Shown: positions 31,867-44,701, counted from the stretch's first letter. The stretch is DNA of 64,000 nt from Rhinopithecus roxellana (GCF_007565055.1 NC_044553.1:45683420-45747419); one strand, 5' to 3'. Made by a program: numbers and translations. The notes: generated by a model from the sequence alone, not told the origin.

Positions 31867-33354
31867 CCCTCATCTAAACTTGAGAGCTACAGAAAAAAAT
31901 GTTAGTAATGAAGATTAAAATTAGAACCGTCCCAATTGTAACTAGCACAAAACATTAAGGAAATATTGTTCTAATGCTCAAAAACAATGATTTGATTGAG
32001 CAAAGAATTCATGTCATTGTTAAATGATTGAAGTTCCAACATGTCTTTCATTTTTGTCTTCTTCATTAATGTAAATAAACCTCTCAGCCAACCTACACTT
32101 CTCATTTGCCACCATAGGTTGACTAGTGAGACAAGGGTCCAACAAAAATCAGCAAAAGTATTCCGTAAAAATCAACTGCTATTTGGAGTTTATAATAAAT
32201 ACTGTATATTTGATTATTATTTATAAATTGTATAATACTCATCTTGAGAGCAATAAAATGCACAATATATGCATGTATGCATGTATATATATGAATACAT
32301 TTTCTTCCAGAGAGCCTGTTGCTGAGTATCTACCAATGCACCACTGCCTGAGGGGTATCTACATAAAAAGAGACCTAACAGCCCAGAGCAGCACTTGTTT
32401 AGGACCCAAGGCATGGTCCAGACCCCAAGGAAGGGAAGGGGGTCAGGGATGGATAGACAATCAGGAGAGTTCTCCAAAGTGGTCTGAGAAGGCTTCGTGG
32501 GGGAGAGAGAACTATAAAGCATGGCAGGACTAAATGACAAATGGAGAATGGCTGCACTTCGGACAGGCACACAGCATGAGCTCAGGAGGGGAGACTGAAG
32601 TCAGGGACACCAAGAGAAGAGGGTGAGCATAGGGAAGCAGAATGGAATGAAGTGGGGTCAAATATATGTAATGGCATGGAAACATGCTATGAGGTTGAGC
32701 CAAAAGAAAAGAAAAAGCAGAATGCAAAATTTTACATTTGCATTAAGGAAAAAATATGTTAGAAGAAAATGTACTTAAATAAAATGCTCTGGGTGATAGG
32801 ATGATAGCTGATTATATATTCATCCTCAACACTTTCCTGTACCTTCCTATTGTTCTGAAGTTGTATTACTTTGGTATTCATGGGGAAAAATAAGCTTTTC
32901 CAGTATGCAGTGCAAAAAGCACTGAGCCAAACCTGAAGCCATAGCTAAGGACAGGGCACATCTCCCCTGATGCAGCCCAGAGGCCCCTGGAGGGAGGCGC
33001 TGGGGAGGTGAGTAGAGACTAGAAGTGTCAGTCCTTCCTGGGAGGATTGCAGGAGCACATGGGTAGCCACTGCTAAGGCCTCCTGCCCCCATGGGCCTGA
33101 GTAGCCCTGTCCATATGGGGACCTGCTCCCTACCCCACAGCCTCGGGTAGATGTCTGTTCTCTTTGCAAAGGTCTGCAGCAACCCATCACATTCATAAAG
33201 GCAACAAATTGGGGGAAACGAGAGGTCCTCTGTCTTTTTAGGGCTTTACCATTGCCGTTTTCCCAACTGAAGAAATATATACATATGTTTAGGTATACTT
33301 TACCATGCATAGAATGGGTAAAATGAAAGTTATTCTAGAGAACATCACGCTCAA
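31867..33354. other. 1.5-kb unique sequence
   Basis: 32268-32300 is a short ATGCATGT/ATAT low-complexity run. 32440-32620 has faint reverse-complement L2 features (GGTCTGAGAAGGCTTCGTGGGGGAG). There is no exon or RNA gene. The open frames at 32126-32570 overlap on both strands and look like chance. Confidence 0.45.
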
Positions 33355-33450
33355 CTCGTTTAGTTTACTAATAAAAAAATAGAAACTAAGGAGGTCAAGT
33401 GGCATACTCAGGAACACAGAGCTAAGTGAGAACTAGGTTTCAGCAGAGAT
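33355..33450 (-). mobile_element. MIR: MIR fragment, antisense
   Basis: AATAGAAACTAAGGAGGTCAAGTGGCATACTCAGGAACACAGAGCTAAGTGAGAACTAGG follows the MIR core reverse complement. Confidence 0.6.
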
Positions 33451-33560
33451 GACGCCCAGGGCCGGGCACCTCCTTTGCCAGCATGCAGGTATCATCAGAC
33501 AAGCCCAAAACTCAGCACTGGGCGATGTGGGCTAAGCAGCCCTTGGCGTCGAAGACATGA

Positions 33561-33861
33561 TTTTTTTATTTTATTTTTTGAGATGGAGTTTCACTCTTGT
33601 TGCCCAGAATGGAGTGCAAAGGTGAGATCTTGCCTCATCACAACCACCGCCTCCCAGGTTCAAGCATTTCTCCTGCCTCAGCCTCCCGAGTAGCTGGGAT
33701 TACAGGCATGCACCCCCACACCTGGCTAATTTTTGTATTTTTAATAGAGACAGGGTTTCTCCACTTTAGTCAGGCTGGTCTCAAACTCCCGACCTCAGGT
33801 GATCCGCCCACCTCGGCCTCCCAAAGTGTTGGGATTACAGGCGTGAGCCACCGTGTCTGGC
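33561..33861 (-). mobile_element. Alu: Alu, antisense
   Basis: TTTTTTTATTTTATTTTTTGAGATGGAGTTTCACTC... to GTGTCTGGC. The flanks GACATGA (33554) and GACACGA (33863) are a target duplication whose difference fits CpG decay. Confidence 0.95.
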
Positions 33862-34029
33862 AGACACGACGTATTCTAAGCGCTCCTCAAATTTACCTGT
33901 GGACAGCAAGAAGCCTACAAGGCACCCAGTTTATGATATGCCACTTGGCTTCTTCAGGGCAGAGCTGCGGCAGCAGTACTTTTTTCTCTGTGCACCACAA
34001 CCCCTCAGCATACAAGACCACTTCTGCCC

Positions 34030-34130
34030 CACCCATTGCTGAATGGGACCTTCAGATGCTATCTTCTCCATAAAGCCTTTCTATGACTCAGGCCGTGTCA
34101 TTTTGTGGTCAATTACTTTCACTATCATTG
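34030..34130 (+). mobile_element. L2: L2 3' fragment, sense, weak
   Basis: TGGGACCTTCAGATGCTATCTTCTCCATAAAGCCTTTCTATGACTC resembles the L2 stretch that precedes its 3' tail. Confidence 0.5.
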
Positions 34131-36889
34131 TGTTTATTCCCCCTAAACCAGCCAGGCAATCCCATTTGGTAATCGAAAGAGCCAGTAGCTCTGGCTTGGT
34201 CATTTCCTCCTCATAAACCTGACTGAACTGGATATATGGTGGGGATTTCCATCTTGTACATAAACACTTTTCTGCCTTCCGTGATTCACACAATTCCCTT
34301 TCCACTCTATCCTGGACCCCATGTCTCCATCCTGCCCCCAGTGCTGGCTCTGCAGGCATTTTCTGCATGGCTTTCTGTGTATATGCCTCATAGTTAGTCT
34401 TCAATCACGCGCCCCCAGAGTGCAGAGGACATACCAGTTTATACTTTTTCTAATCAGGAATATATGTCGCTAGAGGATTAAGAAATACATTTTCATGAGC
34501 TAGACAATAACAAAAATTAAATGGCAAAAGTCCTTGCTGTCCTCAATAGCTAGAGAGCTTTAAAAATAAATACATAAGCACCTGTTTCCGTTTTTTACTC
34601 CTACAGAGGCAGGGAAATTGCTGGAGAGAAAAAAAAAAAAATGTAAGCCCATATATTCTGTACTGTGTCCCTTGGAAGAATAAAATTTTAAATGGGGTCA
34701 TCAGGAAGTGCTTCCTAAATGTGAAGTTCACAAACTGAACTTTGAAGTTTAGCAATGGACTTCCCCTGAGCAAGGTCGGCTTAGGCTATTGTTAGACCAG
34801 CAGCTGAGCCTCACCCACCACGTCCTTCTACCTCTTGCAATTAAAGCACAGCCCAGGCAGGTTTTTCTTAAATGGGATTTTTCTTTATGTTGGTGCATAT
34901 GTTGTTGTTATAATAGCACGGACATTGTCCTCATTCCTGGCTCTTTCCTCCAAGTCAAAACATTTAGAATGACACCACCCAAAGAATAAGTCTTATTTGA
35001 GGTTTTGCCACCTCTAACCCTTGCCACCTCTCTAACCTTTTCCCATCTTTATCCCCGTCATCTTGGGTGCTTTCGGTTTTTAGAGACCAGCTTTCCACCA
35101 GGGTTAAATAACACTCCATGGTTTCTTTCCCCATCAGAGACCAAAGAACTCCCTGTTTCTTAGCCGTTGCCAGCAGAATCTGGTCACCCCTCCGCCCCTC
35201 AAAATTACACATCTTATACAACTAGCCCCTGTCCCTGCACCATTCCTGTCCCTTGTCCTTAATCCTGGTTTCCCAGTAGAATAGGAAAAAGGTTTTGCAA
35301 AGGGCCTTTTGCCAACATCTCTTTGTTCTTCAGGAGATGATTAAGTTGTGCGTTAAGTGGGAAAAAAGTACATTAGGTCAACCCCAAAATCTGCCATTGA
35401 TAACATCAGAGTATGTCCATGGCTTTATTATTTTTCTAGTGAATATTGAAGAGAAAAAGGTGCTAGGTCATAGGATGTTGAGAAGGCTGTATATCTCCCC
35501 TTGGCTATAGGTGCAATACATTCTAAGAGTTAGAGATGGTAGCCATGCCTCCTATTTTTTTTAGGTAAGGTATGTTTTTTCTAGTTCTGCTGGGACAAAA
35601 ACAGCTTTTCAGTCATTGAAAGCCAAAGGCCCAGTGGACATCACTGCAAGAGGACCTCTGGGAGGTCTAGTCAAAGCCTAGTGAACCTTTGGCTTTTCCC
35701 AGCAAGCAGGAAGTGACATAGACACTGTCTTTTATAGAGATCTTACTTTGGAGAATGCTTAATGAGGGCCAAATATTCGCTGGTGAGGTTGAATTTTTTT
35801 CCTTTGCTAAGCTTGAGTGAAAATCTTTTGGAAAATCGACTTTTTTTTTTTTTGAGGTCCCCTAGAGAGCTCACAATAAATACATAAATCAAAACAAAGC
35901 TAAAGTACATAAAAAGTCTCAGGCTTGGTCCAGATTTTCAGGAAACCAGCAGTTGCTGGAGGAAGTCCCACCCGCTCCTGAAAACAGAAAAAATAAACAA
36001 GAGAGAGTCCACCAGCAAACACGTATTTAGTCTTCTCTGGAGTCATATTAAGCAATTTTTACGTTTATGGAAAAGCAAACACTCCCCTCACATAGGGCGT
36101 GGCCCACACTGGGATGGAAAACCAGCCTTGTGCTCTCTGCTCCGTGTTCTGGTGGCTTCCACAGCTGTCACAGGAAGGAATCCACACTCGTCCCCAAGGA
36201 CGCCTGCGCGGGAACAGATGCCCGCTTCATTACCCCTTGGGGGACAGACAGAGGTATCTGAGGGATTCCCAGCCCTGGGCACTCCTCGCAGCTTCCTCCT
36301 TCACAGGCGGGGCCCTGGGAGGCCCTGAGTGGGGCCACTGGGTTCCTAAGAGATCAGAATGGCAGCCAGTTGGTGGGTGCAGCAGGCTCACACCCAGCAA
36401 GAACGGACCTCTCCCTTTTTCCTAAGAAGGGAAAACAACTGGAGGCCCACGGGGAAGGCTGTGTGGGTCCCGTCCTGCAGCTTCCGATCTCACGGTGGAC
36501 ATGTCTGAGCACCCGTAGGGCTCTGCTCTCAAAGTCCTTTCAGCTCCCAGTGAGCACTGCTCCAGCCGATGAACACACCCAAAACCCTTCCACTCTCGGG
36601 GCCTCGGCCCCACCCACCACCTGGCGTCTGTCTTTAAGGATGTTTATAACAGAGTTCTGAAATAAAGTTTTGGCTTTTTCCTGGAGTTCTAACTCTGCAG
36701 GAGAGGCAGTGAGGTGGGATTTCGAGGAATTCAGGAAGTAGAGAACAGCTCATGGTGAGAGGAAGGGCTGGGGTGACTTGGAATGTGGATGTGCAACAGG
36801 AAAGGTGAAGGCTGGATGGGAGGCAGCGTGGGCACAGTTAAGGTGGGCCCCGGGCCGGGAATGGCCCCTGACCAGAGAGTAGGCTTGAA
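34131..36889. other. 2.8-kb unique block
   Basis: No confident repeat apart from short A or T tracts (34629-34641, 35840-35852). 36060-36620 is GC-rich with several CpGs (ACGCCTGCGCGGG near 36200) but below island density. Frames on both strands shadow each other there. No supported exon. Confidence 0.5.
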
Positions 36890-37095
36890 AATCTCAGCCT
36901 CGTACTGTGTGTCAGACACTCTCCCAAGTCCTTCACTTAGGTAATAATCACATCTCCCACCCTCACTCTCACCCTGTAAAGGAGCTCTTAGCGTGACACT
37001 GCTCTCCACAGCTGGGAAACTCAGGCTCCGATGAGTGACATCACTTGTTCAAGGTCACTCAGCCAGTAAGGGCCAGGCTGGGCTGCAAACTCAAT
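36890..37095 (-). mobile_element. MIR: MIR, antisense, diverged
   Basis: CGTACTGTGTGTCAGACACTCTCCCAAGTCC, then GGGAAACTCAGGCTCCGATGAGTGACATCACTTGTTCAAGGTCACTCAGCCAGTAAG, in MIR reverse-complement order. Confidence 0.75.
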
Positions 37096-37209
37096 GGCCC
37101 ACCTCAGAGCTGACACAGGTCCATTTCCTACTCGCCATGATGTTTTCCAGGGAGAGTTTAGAGAAGCTCTGGAGCTGGGAAAAGAGGGCAGCTGTCAGAG
37201 AGGAAAGAG

Positions 37210-37345
37210 CGAGAATGAGGAGTCGGGAGACCTAAAGCTCAGGAACAGACTTCCTTCGCGTGTGGACTAGTCCAATGGCCTCTTTAGCCCTCAGTTTTCT
37301 CATCTGCAAGAGGACAATGGGCCAGATTGGTGCTTTTTTGAGAGA
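37210..37345 (+). mobile_element. MIR: MIR fragment, sense
   Basis: CCTCTTTAGCCCTCAGTTTTCTCATCTGCAAGAGGACAATGGGCCAGATTGG is the MIR core and the start of its 3' part. It lies 115 bp from the antisense MIR on its left. Confidence 0.68.
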
Positions 37346-37614
37346 AAGTACTAGTGGTTTAGACCAAAGGAGTTACCCAAACATGGCATGTAAGAGGGCT
37401 TTGTTTGGGGTTGGTCCACAGGATGGTTACAGAGGAAGGAAGAAAGCCACCAAGACCAATTAGAAGATGTGCAGAAACCCAGAAGTGAGGTGAGGAGGGC
37501 AATTCTCAGGTGCAGAGCTTAGAGTGGTCACTGCTGGGAGGGAGAGGTCATAATAAGACCCAAGAAACACTTCAAAGGAAAAACTAACAGCATTTAAAGA
37601 TTGGCTGCAATAGT

Positions 37615-37831
37615 GACAATGACAAAAGCTAACATTTACTGAAGGCTATGCCAGTTATCCCACCAAGTACTGAACTACCAATCCTCATAGCAGCCCGCTG
37701 CAGGAATGATCATCATCATTGATCCCACTTTTTAGATAAGGAAACTGAAGCTTATAGAGGCAGAGAAACTTGCCAAAACTGGCAGCCCCCGGAGCCAGGA
37801 TTTGAACACAGTCTCGGTACAGGGCCTATGG
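37615..37831 (-). mobile_element. MIR: MIR, antisense
   Basis: CTAACATTTACTGAAGGCTATGCCAG, AATCCTCATAGCAGCCCGC, CCCACTTTTTAGATAAGGAAACTGAAGC, CCAGGATTTGAACACAG in order. The antisense Alu abuts its 5' end. Confidence 0.83.
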
Positions 37832-38134
37832 TTTCTTTGTTTTTGAGACAAAGTCTCGCTCTGTCACCCAGGCTGGAGTGCAGTGGCTCCATCTTGGCTC
37901 ACTGCAACCTCCGCTTCCCTAGTTCAAGTGATTCTCCTGCCTCAGCCTTCCGATTAGCTGGGATTCCAGGTACGCACCACCATGCCAGGCTAATTTTTTA
38001 TTTTTTGTGTTTTTAGTAGAGAAGGAGTTTCACCACGTTGGCCAGGCTGGTCTCAAACTCCTGACCTCAAGTGATCTGCCTGCCTTGGCCTCCCAGAGTG
38101 CTGGGATTACAGGGGTGAGCCACTGCGCCCAGCC
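37832..38134 (-). mobile_element. Alu: Alu, antisense
   Basis: TTTCTTTGTTTTTGAGACAAAGTCTCGCTC to CACTGCGCCCAGCC. CCTATG on both sides is a short target duplication. It is inserted at the MIR edge. Confidence 0.94.
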
Positions 38135-38179
38135 ACCTATGTTCTTAATCCCTGTGCAACTCTGCCTCCTACCTGTGTG

Positions 38180-38720
38180 CAGAAGAAAGGGACAACACTC
38201 CCCTCCAGGCCTCTGCCTTTCGCACCCATTGGCCTTCTTGGATGCCCTTGTCTCCCCCTGGTTCCGATTCCCTTCAAATTCCAGCTCCTCCTTTAAATTT
38301 TCACACCTTCCTCTGTGCACCCCTCCACACCTGCCTCGTGCTGTCCCCCCGCCCCCACCTCCCACCCCCACAGTTCAAACCTGCTCCTGAAAGTCCTGGA
38401 ACGTTTTTCCCTCGTCCTCAGTCCCACCCATCACGCAGTCCGCACTGCATCATCCAAGTTACATACCAAATGTCTGCACCCCTCTGTGTCTGAGTGAGGC
38501 CCACCTTCCTCTTTGCTTCTGTCATCTATTTTCCTATTTCTCGCATGTATTACACTGTGTTCATTATGTCTATTGTTGTCTGCTTGTTCATATTTCCACC
38601 TTCCCTGTAGGATCGTGTGAGCTTTGAAGGCAGAGAGAGGCTGGGCTGTAGTCTAATCTGTGTGCAACAGATGGCATATAGTGGATGCTGGAGAAATGCT
38701 GATGACTGCATTGACATGAT
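38180..38720 (+). mobile_element. L2: L2 LINE 3' end, sense, diverged
   Basis: CTCCTCCTTTAAATTTTCACACCTTCCTC, then TTCGTGTGAGCTTTGAAGGCAGAGAG-type sequence (about 38610-38640), then ACAGATGGCATATAGTGGATGCTGGAGAAATG keep L2 3'-end order. No frame. Confidence 0.6.
38341..38371 (-). other. Potential G-quadruplex (minus strand)
   Basis: C runs of 6, 5, 3 and 5 within about 30 bases (TCCCCCCGCCCCCACCTCCC then ACCCCC) give four G runs with short loops on the minus strand. Confidence 0.6.
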
Positions 38721-41101
38721 TGATTGATTGGATTAAATGAATGACCACAAGAATAAATGAACATTGGGATCCAGGAAAGGTGTCCTTCTGGCACCAACCC
38801 TATTCTGCCCCCTAAACAGTATTACATTTAGTGTTTATGATAAAAGCTTTCAGCACCTTTTTGAAGAGTTGATACCACTGGTCCACTTTCTGCCCTGCCC
38901 TTAATCCATCCCAGTGGTTTAGACACTCACACATACATTCTCTCTTTCTCTCTCCTTCCCTGACTGGACCCCAGACCAAAGCCAAAGAAATACATGTCCC
39001 TTTCTCCTGCTCTGTTCCCGCTTCGACAAATTAATCCTCAGCATGAGAGGAACCAAAGCCAGCACCTTAGAAGTCAGGCTGTCAGCTTGGTTTGCTCACA
39101 CCTGCACACAGCCCTTGACTTCCTCCCCCTGTGTGGGAGGAGCACAGTCCTGACTCAGAGGCCACTCCAGGCAATCCTCTCCTCCCAGGCAATCCTCAAG
39201 GGAACCCATTGGCTGAGCTCTGGCCTCTGGGCAGAGGGAGCAGGCCTGAGGAACCCTTTCCAAGACCAGCTGAGCTCTGCTGGTCCACTGGGCCCTGCCT
39301 GCAGAGATAGGTTGGTGGAGTTATTCTCGGTGCTCATTAGCACTGCACAGGCTTTTGGAGTATTCCTGTATCGTTAAATGGCCCCCAGAACACTGCAGAT
39401 TCATCCCTGCTTTTGAAGTCGTAAGAGACTCCAAGAAGTTGATTCCAATCTCTTCTCTCCCAGCATGGACTCCCCCTGGAGCAGCACTGGGGGTGTCTGG
39501 CTGCTAGAGTGACAGCCAAGGGCCAGCTCCCCTGTGAAAGATGATATTATGCTTCTACTGCACACCTGCAAACTGGGATGGTGTTTGCTTCCCAGCCTGA
39601 CTGCTCTGTTCTCATCTTCCATGGAGGTGGGAGGTGGGAGGGGAACTTATGTGTCATTCACTGCAGGGTCCTGACAGCCACTTGCTCAGAGCACAGGATG
39701 TTGGTAGGGCCTGCAGTCTAGGTTCCAGCCTCAGTGAGCTCTGGGACCTCAGGAAAAGGGCTTGACCCCTCAGAACATCTGCAGAAGTCTGTGACCCAGA
39801 CCACACCAAGCTTTCAGAACCTGTTGTGCTCTTTTACTCTCTCCCACTCCTCTCCACCCTCTCATGCTGTGCTATATCCACAATGCACCAGCCCAGGCTG
39901 ACTCAACTTCCCGCCCACTGCTCCCCTTTAAGCTACAACACCCACCCTTTTGCCCCAAACTCCTCTATCCTATCTGAGCCCCTGCAGCCAGCCTGGGTCA
40001 GCCATGCCCTTCCTCTAACCAGGAAAGAAAGAAAAGAATCCATCAGGTCTGTTCTGTGTCCTGAGATTGCGCAGGTATTCATCCACTCCACTCCCATCTC
40101 CCTGACTCCTTTCTTGCTCTGTTTCTCAGGGACCTAGGCATTGGGTCCTGGTGAGTTTTCTACTTTTCCATCACTCCCTTAGGACCCCTCAACCTGTCTG
40201 CTCATCAAAAAAGTCCAATAAAGGGATTTATATCTTTGATACTTAATTTTATAGTACCTCTTGCATAACTCTCAAGTTTGAGATCAATACAAATAAAATC
40301 ATTTAAATTGTCTGATATTAAACACTTCTGACCCGAAAAGCAAAAAGCCTTTTAACGGATAGTTACATTGATACAAGAGTCACAATGAGAGGTTTCAAAG
40401 ATGAAAGCAATGGATCAGAAAATAGAACAGTAGAGAAAACACAGATGAAAGGCAAATAACCCCATTTGAAAAATCCAAAGCTTTCATTCAAAAAATAAAA
40501 TTGCCCAAAGCACTGTATTCTGTGTTTAAAAAAAAAATCATGATGAAAGGAGCATGTACCTGTCACCCTCCCATTCCCCTCTATACTTACTCCTTTCTAT
40601 CTTTAAGTGCTGTGGTCTTTGCGGTGACTTTATTGGCTCAAGTTTCCTAGGCTAGTGCTCCCACAGCCTGGTTTGTGTCTTCTTAGAAGCAGTATTCATA
40701 ACGCAGGTGCGATGGACACCTGTAGGTGGGTTGTGCCACCTGTGTGAACCAACTTGGCTCCAAAGAGCCTAACTTCCTATCTGTGTGGTTAATCCAGTTA
40801 AAGCCCAGCCTGCTTTCCCATACAACTAGAGTTCAACAGAGCTTTTCATTAAAGCAACACATCATAACAAATACTTAACTAGTACAAATAAAGCATTTTA
40901 TTTAAAGCAAGTTTTAAAGACATATAAACATGGAGCACCAGAGCTCTTTTCTTTAGTTGCTATTCATCACAGCCTATGCCAGTCCTTGAGTTCTGTCAAA
41001 CTTGGGTAGAAGCCAGTTTTCTAACTCACCTTCAACCTTCTTGGGATGAGTCCTTCCCGGGTTCCTTGTTTTTCTAGAAATTTCAGTGGCTTGATCACCC
41101 A
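38721..41101. other. 2.4-kb unique block
   Basis: No confident repeat or exon. 40700-40745 has three CAGGTG/CACCTG E-boxes. 40240-40560 and 40850-40930 are AT-rich. A weak MIR-like trace (CTGGGACCTCAGGAAAAGGGCTTGACCCCTCAG) lies near 39740-39775. Confidence 0.5.
40704..40742. promoter_or_regulatory. E-box cluster
   Basis: CAGGTG at 40704 and CACCTG at 40717 and 40737 fall within 39 bases of non-repeat sequence. Spaced CACCTG pairs are typical targets of ZEB- and E-protein-type factors. Function is inferred from motifs only. Confidence 0.3.
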
Positions 41102-41115
41102 TCAAAACATATAGG

Positions 41116-41430
41116 GTAGCCAGCCATGGTGGCTCACACTTTTAATCCCAGCACTTTGGGAAGCCAAGGCAGGCGGATCACCTGAGGTCAGGGGTTCAAA
41201 ACCAGCTTGGGCAACATGGTGAAACCCTGTCTCTACTAAAAGTACAAAAGTTAGCTGGGTGTGGTGGTGTGCACCTGTAGTCCCAGCTACTCGGGAGGCT
41301 GAGGCAGAAGAATCGCTTGAACCTGGGAGGTGGAGGTTACAGTGAGCCAAGATTGTGCCACTGCACTCCAGCCTGGGCAACAGAGTAAGACTCTGTCTCA
41401 AAATGGAAAAAAGGAAAAAAAGGAACACAA
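41116..41430 (+). mobile_element. Alu: Alu, sense
   Basis: CCAGCCATGGTGGCTCACAC to a mixed A-rich tail (GGAAAAAAGGAAAAAAAGG). The perfect target duplication CAAAACATATAGG is present at 41103 and 41431. Confidence 0.96.
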
Positions 41431-41443
41431 CAAAACATATAGG

Positions 41444-42824
41444 CCTTCTCATCTAAAGCCCAAATAAAAGAATACTATGACTGGTTGGCACTGGAGGAAA
41501 GAAAAGCCCTATCACTGCTCCCTTACTTTTCTGATGTTTTGGGTTTCTATGTCTTATCCCTTCAGGAACCAGAGGAAAAAGAAGATTCTTGTCACGTGCA
41601 CTCTACATTTGCCCATGTCACCTCCCTTCTTCCAATCAGAACCAGTCATTTCCCCCACTTGATTGCTTCCCTATTCTTTGAACTTTGAAGCAGGATGTGT
41701 TTATCGATTGATGGATATTTACTTATAATTGGTACCTCTTATGAAAGCCAAGTTTTTATATCTGGCTTTTAACACAGACTGTGCTCTTCAATAGTCTTAA
41801 TGCAGATTGAAGGTTTTTCAAATTCACATTTTTAGAAAAGAGTTCCATTAAATTCCACATGAACAATGGAAAAAGTTTTAAATGGGACATTATAGTCATC
41901 AATTAAACACAGATTGTAGGAAATGACTGACATGTAGGGCTGGGCTGGGAGGAAGAGACAAAGACCAAATGTTCAACCAAAGGCAGAGGTGGGGTGTAAA
42001 TTACAGATCAGAACCATAACGGATGGAGTCCCAAGTGGATCCAGGAAGTTGGAAGGAGCAGGTAAAGTACTAGGGTCAGGGATTCACAGGCCTAGGAACT
42101 CAGCTAGAGCAGGAAGGCTCAAACAAGGTAAGGGGGCCAAGAAGGTTGGACCCGTCCTGGGAAGATGGAGTCCAAGAGGGCAGTCATCACCAGTCCCACA
42201 GTAAAAGCATCAAAACTCTCTAATCGCTATTGTCTCTACTCTGTGGTAAGTTGTCAAGGTAGAAATAGGTATGCAGGAAACTAGGGAGACAATCATAGTC
42301 CTCGATGTCTATCGTTTCTAATTAACACAGGGCAGAGGAGTTTGATCTTTTGGTGGAGATCTAAAATTCCTCTGAAGTTCTATCAAGCCCCATCTCCTGA
42401 TGATTCAATGTTAGTTCTAAAATAGGAAGACTTACTTCCAAAACCAACAGATGTTTGGGCTGTCATTATCCCTGCACTAAATTCACTTGCGATTTTACTG
42501 CAAAGTCCTGTCTGTGTAATTTATTAGGAATCATTTACATAAGATTACGTGGAAAATGTTACTAGTCATGAGGTATCTATCTGTCCATCTCAATGATTTG
42601 ACTTTTACAGCCATGCAATGGAATATGCTCAGGGACCATTTGGTCAACTTTTCACCTAATGGTGGTGCAATTAGAACTCCTAGCGGGTGACTCAGAGAGT
42701 GGTTAGAAATAAAAAGGTTCTGGAAATTCCCCCATACTCTTTAAGGCAGCCTTTGTCAGGTATCTTAGTTTCGTGAAAGGTGGACTGATGTTTTGCATCT
42801 GGTATACAAAACATTTTCTAAGTA
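41444..42824. other. 1.4-kb unique block
   Basis: 41700-41930 is AT-rich and repeat-free. The donor-like GCAGGTAAAG (42059) and CAAGGTAAGG (42124) have no supporting acceptor and frame. No exon called. Confidence 0.5.
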
Positions 42825-42960
42825 GATATAGGACATTGAACAAGCCATTCAGCTCTCTGGGCCTGTTTTCTCATCTATAAAATAAAAGCCATCAACAGAT
42901 CACATGATCTCTATGGTTCCTTTATTCTAAGGACGTATAGTTATTTTAAAGTCTTGGTTA
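42825..42960 (+). mobile_element. MIR: MIR fragment, sense
   Basis: GGACATTGAACAAGCCATTCAGCTCTCTGGGCCTGTTTTCTCATCTATAAAATAAAAGCC is the MIR core in sense. Confidence 0.75.
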
Positions 42961-44280
42961 GCCATCTCGACCAAACTAGCATCGCAGGTAAGAAACAAGC
43001 TGCGAACACCAAAATTCTTCTCTGGTTTATACCCTTTAGGTTAGAGGAAACCACTTTATAGGTTGTTTGTGGTAATTTTCCCTAAACACATAATGGCTTT
43101 GTCTGCATCAAAGGTCATCTTCTATTTTCCTGCCCATTCATATGACCCCATAAGACCTTCCAGCATCTCAGTCAGCTGAGCATTTTACCTCCTGGAAAGC
43201 ACATGATTTCCTTCTTCTCTTTGCAGGTCATATGAAATGCTTATACAGTACATATTGTAATCACTTAGTAAAGTTGCTTTTCACATATCTTCATCCAGAA
43301 AATTATCCCAACTGTTATATATACCTTTATTCTAATAATTCCAGTTTTCAAAACACTTTTCAGACATCCATTGTTTTGTCTGAATCCTCATGACTACCTC
43401 ATTTTTTATAGATTATTACACAGCATTCCTACTTATATTTAATAGTTATAACTTTTTATTCCTAGTAAACTTTGGCATGATGTTTCATCAGATTCTGATA
43501 GTTTCTTTTTTCATTCATTGTATTCCTATCCAAATGTTTACTGACCCTGGGAAATAAATCTGGTAGACCAATGAAGCATGAATCTAACTTAGAGGGTGAT
43601 TAGAATTAAATACTGAAATGGACTTCAGTGATCACCTGTCCCACTCATTCCTGACCATAGGATCTTGTTCACAGTGACCAAAAGGTACACATCTCTCAGG
43701 GGTTTCCTGCTTGCACAGCAGAACCTTTGCTTAGGGGCTCCTTGTGTCTGTGAGCTCCTTGGAACTGCTCTTGAGCTCACAATGCCTGATTTGCACATAT
43801 TGGGTTCCACTCCATGGCTTCTTCTGGTCTCCTCATAGAAGCAATGTTTTCCTTTCTTCAAATCCATCCTTTCCCAGAGAGCTTTGCAGCCACTTTTACT
43901 GGATTAATGAGTCAGCTGCAGAGTTTATGATCTGGTACTAGGCCTTCTAGGAAGCAGCTTTCCTGGGCTTATGTCAGGCTGTTCAAGAGCCTCCTGGCCT
44001 TCCTGCAACATTTGCTAGGCTACTTTTTCCTCCTAATTAATGCCTCTACCTTATCAGAGTGGCCCATTCTCAAATGCGGTAAATGAGTCTTTGATGTGCT
44101 ATGTTTTCTTCTGGAAACTTCCCACGCTGCTCAGACCTGAACTGGGATTTGCTCACTGCTGCACAGTGGTTTGCCCACCAGGTGTCCCTTACATCAAATC
44201 CTACCCGCGCTTAGAAAAACCACAGCTAGAAGTTGTTTGGCAAGTGTGGGTGTGCACAGGGTATTCCCACTGAGGGTCAG
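42961..44280. other. 1.3-kb unique AT-rich block
   Basis: No recognised repeat or gene. Frames at 43625-43941 overlap on both strands. Confidence 0.45.
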
Positions 44281-44284
44281 GGAT

Positions 44285-44490
44285 CGTACAACGGTTGAGA
44301 GCTTGAACCCTGGGGTCAGCTGGAACTGCCTCTAACACAAGGACTGCTCTTAACAAGAACTGAGGCTTCCTAAACTTCAGTTTCTGGGTCTGTAAAATAG
44401 GACCCACTTCCTATAAATGTTGAGAAGATTAATGGGAATAACACATGTAAAATGCACAGTACATGATAAAAGCCCAATGATTACTCATTA
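44285..44490 (+). mobile_element. MIR: MIR, sense
   Basis: TACAACGGTTGAGAGCTTGAACCCTGGGGTCAGCTGG (5' part), TTCAGTTTCTGGGTCTGTAAAATAGGACC (core), then TACATGATAAAAGCCCAATG (3' part): nearly complete. Confidence 0.83.
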
Positions 44491-44701
44491 TCCCACTCAA
44501 TGCTTGGGGAAAGGCAAAGCAGCAAATATTACCCCAGACTGTAAGTAAGAATACTGGGTTCAAAAGAGGTCACATGGCTTACCCTTGTCTATACTGCACC
44601 TGCATGAACCATGGACCCAAACCTAAGTCCTAACCACCTCCCAGATCCTTGCTCTCTCTGCTTCCCCAGCAGTGCCTCTCAGAGCCAAGACCTGTGTCCA
44701 T

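Noticed and set aside
33597..34073. 158-codon plus-strand frame
   Set aside because: Its N-terminal two-thirds are translated antisense Alu, a well-known source of spurious frames.
36060..36620. Possible CpG island or promoter
   Set aside because: CpGs are present but too sparse, and there is no start-site signal or adjacent exon.
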